NCBI RefSeq assembly: GCF_023700755.1
Contig: NZ_JAMKOJ010000010.1
Span: 62,001 to 126,000, forward strand
Source of the DNA: Allorhizobium sonneratiae
GTDB lineage: Bacteria; Pseudomonadota; Alphaproteobacteria; Rhizobiales; Rhizobiaceae
Length of the DNA stretch: 64,000 bases
Direction: 5' to 3'
Below are positions 58,340 to 64,000 of the stretch, piece after piece (within the stretch, counting starts at the first letter, position 1; every line of letters begins with the position of its first letter). Below the pieces are notes generated by a model. It did not search any database. It saw nothing but the letters and a program-made list of their open reading frames with translations, and had not been told where the DNA came from. A program made the position numbers and the translations under genes.

Positions 58340-59578
58340 TCAGAACGCGACAGCGCGGTCGCCGTCTTCATCCTGAATGCGGGTCGGCAGGCCGATCCTG
58401 TTCAACAGGTTGATGAAGGGCTTCGGCGGCAGTTCTTCCACATTCGCCATCTTCTTCACATCCCACTCACCCGTGGCAACCAGCATGGCGGCGGCAACTG
58501 GCGGTACGCCGGCGGTGTAGGAAATGCCCTGGCTGCCCACTTCGTTATACGCGTCCTTGTGGTCGGCGACATTGTAGATGAAGACAGTCTTTTCCTTGCC
58601 GTCCTTGAAGCCCTTGACGTAGTCGCCAATGCAGGTCTTGCCCTCATAATTGGGGGCAAGCGAGGCCGGATCAGGCAGACAGGCCTTGACCACCTTCAGC
58701 GGCACGACTTCGGAACCATCGGCGAGCTTGACCGGCTGTTCGGAGAGCAGACCGAGATTCTTCAACACGGTGAAGACATTGATATAGTGGTCGCCAAAGC
58801 CCATCCAGAAGCGCACATCGGCGCCATCCATGTTCTTCGACAGCGAGTGAACCTCATCATGGCCGCAGAGATAGGCGCGCCGCGTGCCGACGACCGGCAG
58901 ATCGTAATCCTTGCCGATCTCGAACATCTTGTTCACCTGCCATTCGCCCTTCTGCCAGGAATAGACGACGCCGGTGAATTCGCGGAAATTGATTTCCGGA
59001 TCGAAATTGGTGGCGAAATATTTGCCGTGGCTGCCAGCATTGATATCGACGATATCGACATCCGTGACCTTGTCGAGATATTCGTCCTTGGCCAGGCGCG
59101 CATAGGCATTGACGACGCCCGGATCGAAACCGGCGCCGAGAATGGCGGTAATGCCCTTCTCTTCACATTCGGCGGCACGCTTCCACTCATAATTGCCGTA
59201 CCATGGCGGAGTTTCGCAGATCTTGTTCGGCTCTTCGTGAATGGCGGTGTCGATATAGGCAGCCCCCGTATCCATGCAGGCGCGCAGCACCGACATGTTG
59301 AGGAAGGCCGTGCCGACATTGATGACGATCTCGACGCCAAGCGTCTTGATCAGCGCCTTGGTTGCCTCGATATCGAGCGCATCGAGCGCATGGGCTTCAA
59401 GAACGCCCGCCTGCTTCATCGCCTTTTTCTCGTGAACCGAGGCGATGATCGCATCACACTTGGCCTTGGTGCGGGAGGCGATGTGAAGATCGCCGAGCAC
59501 GTCGTTGTTCTGCGCGCATTTATGCGCCACGACCTGCGCGACGCCGCCGGCGCCGATGATAAGGACGTTCTTTCTCAT
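58340..59578 (-). CDS. Carboxyspermidine dehydrogenase (saccharopine-dehydrogenase family)
   Basis: A 412-aa cytoplasmic oxidoreductase. NAD(P)-binding IGAGGVAQV (8-16), then the saccharopine dehydrogenase-like fold with AAYIDTAIHEEPN and ITAILGAGFDPGVVNAYARL. It condenses putrescine with aspartate semialdehyde and reduces the imine to carboxyspermidine. It is the downstream partner of the carboxyspermidine decarboxylase, 38 bp away. Agrobacterium species are known to make spermidine this way instead of through S-adenosylmethionine decarboxylase. Confidence 0.92.
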   Translation of the reverse strand: MRKNVLIIGAGGVAQVVAHKCAQNNDVLGDLHIASRTKAKCDAIIASVHEKKAMKQAGVLEAHALDALDIEATKALIKTLGVEIVINVGTAFLNMSVLRACMDTGAAYIDTAIHEEPNKICETPPWYGNYEWKRAAECEEKGITAILGAGFDPGVVNAYARLAKDEYLDKVTDVDIVDINAGSHGKYFATNFDPEINFREFTGVVYSWQKGEWQVNKMFEIGKDYDLPVVGTRRAYLCGHDEVHSLSKNMDGADVRFWMGFGDHYINVFTVLKNLGLLSEQPVKLADGSEVVPLKVVKACLPDPASLAPNYEGKTCIGDYVKGFKDGKEKTVFIYNVADHKDAYNEVGSQGISYTAGVPPVAAAMLVATGEWDVKKMANVEELPPKPFINLLNRIGLPTRIQDEDGDRAVAF

Positions 59579-59616
59579 GTTGCGGATCTGCTCCTTTTGT
59601 CCAATCGTCAGAAACC

Positions 59617-60714
59617 TCAGGAGAGGTTTTGTTCAAAGTCCGTATAGGTAAAGTCACGGACCGTCCTGATGCTGCCATCCAGTTCGCGGATGGCGATTGA
59701 CGGCATTTTCACGCCGTTAAACCAGTTCTTTTTCACCATTGTGTAGCCAGCGGCATCCTGGACCGAAATCCGGTCGCCAACCTTCAGCGGTGCGTCAAAG
59801 CGAAACTCGCCGAAGACATCGCCCGCAAGGCAGGATTTGCCGCAGATCATATAGGGGTGATCGCCCACATTCGGCTCGATCTTGGCGGTTTCGCGGTAGA
59901 TCAACAGGTCAAGCATATGCGCCTCGATGGAGCTGTCGACGATGGCGAGGTTCTTGCCATTATAAAGCGTATCGAGCACCGAGACTTCCAGCGTCGTCGA
60001 GCGGGTGATCGAAGCCTCGCCCGGCTCCAGATAGACCTGCACGCCATAATCACCGGAAAACCGCTTCAGACGTTCGGCAAACTGATCGAGCGGATAATCC
60101 TCGCCGGTAAAATGAATGCCGCCACCAAGGCTCACCCAGTCTGCCTTCTTCAACAGCGGGCCGAATTTCTCTTCAATGTCGCAGAGCATCCGGTCGAACA
60201 GGGCGAAATCCTTGTTTTCGCAATTGTTATGGATCATGAAGCCGGTGATGCGGTCCATCACCTTTTCCACCTTGCCACTGTCCCATTCGCCCAACCGGCT
60301 GAAGGGGCGGGCCGGGTCGGCAAGATCGAAACTCGACGAGCTGACCTGTGGATTGAGCCGCAAACCGCGCACAATGCCGGAGGCCTTGTCGCCGTAACGC
60401 TCCAGCTGACCGATGGAATTGAAGATGATCTTGTCGGCGTGGGAAATCACCTCGTCGATTTCATTGTCGCCATAGGCCACGCTATAGGCATGGGTTTCCT
60501 TGCCGAATTTCTCCCGGCCAAGACGCACTTCATAGAGCGAGGAGGAGGTCGTGCCGTCCATGTAGTCGCGCATGAAATCGAAGACCGACCAGGTGGCGAA
60601 ACATTTCAGCGCCAGCAGTGCCTTTGCCCCGGATTTCTGCCGCAATTCGGCAATCTTTTCCATGTTGCGCAAAAGCTTGCTCTTGTCGATCAGGTAATAT
60701 GGTGTCTGGATCAC
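59617..60714 (-). CDS. nspC: Carboxy(nor)spermidine decarboxylase
   Basis: A 365-aa PLP-dependent fold-III decarboxylase. K37 in LLALKCF is the PLP Schiff base; GGGIHFTGEDYPLD binds phosphate, and CGKSCLAGDVFGEF is the late active-site loop. It converts carboxyspermidine to spermidine. Start is GTG at 60714 with AAAGGGG about 6 bp upstream; the frame extends to 60771 without a ribosome site. It is paired with the dehydrogenase just downstream. Confidence 0.92.
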   Translation of the reverse strand: MIQTPYYLIDKSKLLRNMEKIAELRQKSGAKALLALKCFATWSVFDFMRDYMDGTTSSSLYEVRLGREKFGKETHAYSVAYGDNEIDEVISHADKIIFNSIGQLERYGDKASGIVRGLRLNPQVSSSSFDLADPARPFSRLGEWDSGKVEKVMDRITGFMIHNNCENKDFALFDRMLCDIEEKFGPLLKKADWVSLGGGIHFTGEDYPLDQFAERLKRFSGDYGVQVYLEPGEASITRSTTLEVSVLDTLYNGKNLAIVDSSIEAHMLDLLIYRETAKIEPNVGDHPYMICGKSCLAGDVFGEFRFDAPLKVGDRISVQDAAGYTMVKKNWFNGVKMPSIAIRELDGSIRTVRDFTYTDFEQNLS

Positions 60715-60920
60715 AGGCGAACCCCTTTGCCAAGCATCATCGTCATATCGACGCAAAAGCGACCTGCACACGCCCGGAGATGACGTATACAGATCGCCCT
60801 GTCATTCATTGTCTATGTCGAAACCGCGATCCGGTTTGACAAAAACCTATCTTGGCATGGCTCTATGAAATTTACCTGTCAAAGGCAAGCCATCCGGTCA
60901 TTTTTGGTAAAAATCTTCAT

Positions 60921-60990
60921 TTAGATCATCGGCCGAAAAGTAGGAACCGGTTTTCGGAAACAACCGATGTGGAAACAAAATCCTAAAGAA
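60921..60990. repeat. Rhizobial intergenic palindromic element (copy 3)
   Basis: TTTAGATCATCGG...CCGATG with a GCCGAAAAG / GGAACCGGTTTTCGG core, the same design as the 38.8 kb and 47.6 kb elements. It lies between the polyamine permease and the decarboxylase genes on the minus strand and may form hairpins in the transcript. Nothing else is seen in 60715-60992. Confidence 0.55.
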
Positions 60991-60992
60991 TT

Positions 60993-61799
60993 TCAGGCTC
61001 CGTTGGGCCGAGCAAACACCGCAATCAGCATGACGATGAACACCGACAGGATAAAAATACTGCCGGAGACGGCGTAGATCACGGGCGACGCTCCGCTGTT
61101 CATCTGGCTGAACAGCACCACCGGCAGGGTATTTTGCCGTCCTGCGAGAAAATAGGCGCGGGTAAATTCATTCAGCGACAGCAGGAAGGAGAAAATGAAG
61201 GCGCTGGTGAGACCGGGCCGGATCAAAGGCAGGGTGATATCGCGAAACTGCCGCCAGCCGCTGGCGCCCAGATCGGCTGCCGCCATCAGGTAGGCAGGCC
61301 GGACGGCGGAAAAACTGGTGAGAATGACGATGAAGGCAAAGGGCATGGCCCAGAGCAGATGGCCGCAGGCGAGCGTCAGGACAGAGGCTTTGACACCGGA
61401 GCGGAAAAACACGGTTGACAGTGTCAGCCCCTGAATGACCCCGGGCACGAACATCGGCAGGATCATCGCCATGAACCAGATGGACCGGCGGCGGCGAAAC
61501 TCGAAATAGGCAAGAGCCGCAAGCAACGACAGCATGGTAGCGGCTACCGCTGTGATCAGCGCCACGATCACCGACTGTTGCAGCGCTGCCGTGAGAGCAT
61601 GATCGGCGGGCAGGTCGCGGTACCATTTCAGCGTCAGTTGTGACAGACCCGGAAGGCCGGGTTGCAGCGAGGAATTGAACGAGACAGCCAGCAGATAAAG
61701 CGGCGGCGCATAGATCAGCACCAGCCCGATCCCGGTGATGACCCACATCAGCAGCCGGTTTAAGAGCCCATCAGACGATCTCATCGCCGATTGTGTCAT
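60993..61799 (-). CDS. Polyamine-type ABC transporter permease (PotC type)
   Basis: A 268-aa inner-membrane permease with six membrane segments and an EAA-type region LMAAADLGASGWRQFRDITL. It overlaps the PotB-type permease by 4 bp. It forms the second half of a binding-protein-dependent importer of the spermidine/putrescine family. The adjacent carboxyspermidine enzymes make a polyamine substrate plausible. Confidence 0.85.
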   Translation of the reverse strand: MTQSAMRSSDGLLNRLLMWVITGIGLVLIYAPPLYLLAVSFNSSLQPGLPGLSQLTLKWYRDLPADHALTAALQQSVIVALITAVAATMLSLLAALAYFEFRRRRSIWFMAMILPMFVPGVIQGLTLSTVFFRSGVKASVLTLACGHLLWAMPFAFIVILTSFSAVRPAYLMAAADLGASGWRQFRDITLPLIRPGLTSAFIFSFLLSLNEFTRAYFLAGRQNTLPVVLFSQMNSGASPVIYAVSGSIFILSVFIVMLIAVFARPNGA

Positions 61800-62656
61800 G
61801 CCGAACGATCCTCAAACAGGGCGGCCAGACCGAAGAGACGGTTGCCGATCAGCACCAGCGCGAAAATCACCACCAGAACCACTGTCGAGATGGCAAAGGC
61901 GAGCGGATAATTCGCCACCCGCATCACGTCATTGATCATCACCGTCACGATGGAAGCCCCCGCGCCGCCCAGCATCTGCACCTCGGTCGAGGAGCCGCAG
62001 ACCATGACGAAAACGAACAGAAACCCGGCAAACAGACCTGAGCGGGTCAAAGGCAGGAGAATGGTGAAAAACCGGCGCCAGAAACCGGCGCCAAGATCCT
62101 CAGCCGCTGCCAGCACCGTTTGATCGACCCGGCGCATGGATAAAAGCAGCGGAAAGGTGGCGAAGGGCAGATAGGAGGCAATCAACCCGACAATCACGGC
62201 AAAATCGCTGAACAGCAGCCAGTCGATCGGCGCATGGGTCAGGCCGCTTTCCTGCAACAGCGTGTTGATCACCCCCGTTCGCCCCAGAACCAGCCGCCAG
62301 GAAAAGGCGCGGATCAGATAGGAGGTGAAAAACGGGATGGTCATCAGGCCGAGCAGCAGCGGACCCCAACGCTTGCTGCCGAGAAAATGCACGGCATAGG
62401 CTGCGGGATAGGCAAGCAGAAGACAGATGATCGCCGTCAGCGCCGCCTTGAACAACGTGGCGACAATCACGCTCCAGCGGCCCGCCTGCAGGATTTCGCC
62501 ATAGGCGGCCACACTGAAATCCGGCTTGATCCAGTAGGTCACCGGGTCCCAGGTCCAGAAACTCCAGTTCACCACCACCATCAGCGGCAGCAAGCCGAAC
62601 AGGATGAGTGCCACAAGCGGCGGCAGCATCAGAAACAGGCCAGATCGCGAAGGCAT
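61796..62656 (-). CDS. Polyamine-type ABC transporter permease (PotB type)
   Basis: A 286-aa inner-membrane permease. An N-terminal membrane segment is followed by four or five further helices and an EAA loop QTVLAAAEDLGAGFWRRFFT. It lies 74 bp downstream of the binding-protein gene. No ATP-binding gene follows within the window on this strand. Confidence 0.85.
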   Translation of the reverse strand: MPSRSGLFLMLPPLVALILFGLLPLMVVVNWSFWTWDPVTYWIKPDFSVAAYGEILQAGRWSVIVATLFKAALTAIICLLLAYPAAYAVHFLGSKRWGPLLLGLMTIPFFTSYLIRAFSWRLVLGRTGVINTLLQESGLTHAPIDWLLFSDFAVIVGLIASYLPFATFPLLLSMRRVDQTVLAAAEDLGAGFWRRFFTILLPLTRSGLFAGFLFVFVMVCGSSTEVQMLGGAGASIVTVMINDVMRVANYPLAFAISTVVLVVIFALVLIGNRLFGLAALFEDRSA

Positions 62657-62730
62657 GAAGTCATCCGGTCATGAAATAGAAGGGAAGAAGGCCGCAGAAA
62701 GAGGATCCGCGGCCTTATCTGATTTACTGA

Positions 62731-63909
62731 TTATGCATTGCGCAGCTTCTGCCACCATTCTTCATAGAGCTGGAAATTGTCCGGGCGGGCATTCTGCCAG
62801 AACACCTTGCCGGCAAACTTGGCCTTGACGTGGTCGGCCAGGCCCTTGACATCGGCCACCTTGTATTCGTCCGGATGGGCCTTGGCATAATCGACATTCT
62901 TGTCGGTCGGCACCAGATAGCCGCGCGTCTTGCCCAGTTCGCAGCCATAGAAGCCGTCGAGCAACCCGTTGACGAACTGGTGGGCGGCATCGGTCACGCC
63001 GCGTTCTTCCGCACCCTTGAGCAGCACGGTGTTGTTGGCCCAGCCTTCATAGCCTTCGACCGGTACGGCATAATCGACCTGAAGCCCGCGCTTGCGGCCT
63101 TCATAAACGATCGGCTCCCAGCCGGTCATGGCGTCGACTTCCTGATTGGCAATCAGCTGAACGCCCTGCTCCCAACCATTCCAGAAGGTGCGGAACTGAC
63201 CGTCCTTCTTGTGCTTGATCAGGAATTCCATGACCATGCCGAGTTCGGATTCGGAGAGATTGCCCGGATCCTTGATCGGCTTGTTCAGACCTTCCTTGAG
63301 ATAGATGGCGGTGAAGATAGCGCTGTTGATCCAGGCATCTTCCATGGCCACCCGGCCCTTCAGCTTCGGATCGAAGATCACGCTGTAGCTGTCGACTTTT
63401 CCGAGCTTGTCAGGGCGGTAGATGATCGAATCAGCATTGACCACGGTTGGAATGCTGTATTGCTTGCCATTCTGCTTGAGGTAAGGAATGTCACGCGCCC
63501 ATTGCCACAAGCCGTCAAAATTGGCGATCTTGCTGACATCCCAGGGAATGATCTTGCCCTGACGCGCCAGTTCCTTTTCAGCGCCGCCCTGAAAGCCGCC
63601 GACGTCGAAAAGATCGTTGGCATTGCCAGCGGCAAGACGGGCAATGATCGGCCCGAGATCGTTACCATTATCGGTAAATTGCGGCATGACGCCGGTTTGC
63701 TTGGCAAATTCCGCCCATTTATCGCCGATATCAAGGGTCGCTGTTGCCCAAAAAGCAACGGATTTCTGATCGGCTGCGCGCGAAAGCCCCGGCAGCGAAA
63801 GCCCGCCTGCCGTCAGCGCCAGACCGCCCGCCCCTGCCAGCTTCAAAAACGAGCGACGCTGGAGATTGCTGCGGTCGGCGGAGAACCCACCTGGAAAATA
63901 TTTCGTCAT
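62731..63909 (-). CDS. Polyamine-type ABC transporter substrate-binding protein (PotD type)
   Basis: A 392-aa periplasmic binding protein. A twin-arginine signal (QRRSFLKLAGAGGLALTAGG) with cleavage near LSRA, then a PotD-like fold including VSKIANFDGLWQWARDIPYL. GGAAGG lies before the ATG. It heads the leftward permease pair. An ATPase gene is not visible within the window and may lie beyond 64,000. Polyamine specificity is inferred from family and the adjacent spermidine genes. Confidence 0.85.
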   Translation of the reverse strand: MTKYFPGGFSADRSNLQRRSFLKLAGAGGLALTAGGLSLPGLSRAADQKSVAFWATATLDIGDKWAEFAKQTGVMPQFTDNGNDLGPIIARLAAGNANDLFDVGGFQGGAEKELARQGKIIPWDVSKIANFDGLWQWARDIPYLKQNGKQYSIPTVVNADSIIYRPDKLGKVDSYSVIFDPKLKGRVAMEDAWINSAIFTAIYLKEGLNKPIKDPGNLSESELGMVMEFLIKHKKDGQFRTFWNGWEQGVQLIANQEVDAMTGWEPIVYEGRKRGLQVDYAVPVEGYEGWANNTVLLKGAEERGVTDAAHQFVNGLLDGFYGCELGKTRGYLVPTDKNVDYAKAHPDEYKVADVKGLADHVKAKFAGKVFWQNARPDNFQLYEEWWQKLRNA

Positions 63910-64000
63910 GCTATCCTTCCCTTTTCAAGTTTACCCCATGAATTTTTAACGTCGTCACGAGACGGCTTGCTCCCCTGTCAGGAGGGCCGCCTCCGGTTTC

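Noticed and set aside
1-64000. tRNA, rRNA, CRISPR, phage or insertion-sequence features
   Set aside because: I found no clover-leaf-like gene, spaced direct-repeat array, transposase or integrase motif when reading both strands by eye; a dedicated search could still find small ones.

Overview
The window looks like an accessory-rich part of a Rhizobiaceae replicon, most likely from the Agrobacterium/Allorhizobium/Rhizobium complex. The grounds are the density of ABC-type sugar and polyamine importers with their own LacI or GntR regulators, a NasS/NasT-controlled assimilatory nitrate cluster, the carboxyspermidine route to spermidine, EcfG-like stress promoters, small rhizobial proteins (DUF3008, BON, PhnA-like) and rhizobial intergenic palindromic repeats. 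I identified no tRNA, rRNA, CRISPR array, prophage or insertion sequence. Every family call was made by eye from motifs and gene order; no database search was run.

Layout. (1) 0.07-9.7 kb: a LacI regulator diverges from a sugar ABC importer (binding protein, two permeases, ATPase) followed by two TIM-barrel isomerase-like enzymes and two Gfo/Idh/MocA oxidoreductases, a set suited to a keto-glycoside pathway. Two near-identical LacI-type operators lie 42 bp apart. (2) 9.9-15.9 kb: a Pot-type ABC importer ending in an Asp/Glu/hydantoin-racemase-like enzyme, divergent from a GntR/FCD regulator. (3) 16.0-27.2 kb: a small PhnA-like gene, then the nitrate block nasT-nasS / nrtA-nrtB-nrtD-nirB-nirD-nasA. 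A sigma-54 promoter, an ANTAR-type hexaloop hairpin and a possible attenuator precede nrtA. (4) 27.3-29.4 kb: an acyltransferase-3 membrane protein divergent from a secreted GH16 glycanase. (5) 29.5-40.9 kb: an envelope and stress region with an EEP phosphoesterase, a phospholipase-D protein, a Crp/Fnr regulator, several small membrane or soluble proteins, a BON protein, a YbhN/UPF0104 membrane protein, an EcfG-like sigma factor, DUF4396 and a CPA1 Na+/H+ antiporter. Six EcfG-like promoters and one candidate sRNA lie here. (6) 40.9-47.3 kb: a sugar ABC importer with a cytoplasmic GH2 glycosidase. (7) 47.7-58.2 kb: a LacI regulator and three perfect operators, the L-threonate set ltnD-otnI-otnK-otnC, a GntR regulator with two mirror-image operators, and the D-threonate set dtnK-pdxA2 extended by an iron alcohol dehydrogenase and a DapA-family lyase. 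(8) 58.3-63.9 kb: carboxyspermidine dehydrogenase and decarboxylase with a Pot-type importer whose ATPase is not in the window.

How it fits together. Most of the window imports a small organic solute, converts it with a short dedicated enzyme set and controls this with a local repressor. Nitrate assimilation is wired to nitrogen status (sigma-54) and to nitrate sensing (NasS/NasT). The middle region appears to be a general stress regulon. The least explained parts are the four-enzyme glycoside set at 5.6-9.7 kb, the racemase-linked Pot transporter, the Fe-ADH/DapA extension of the D-threonate operon, and the putative sRNA near 34.0 kb.
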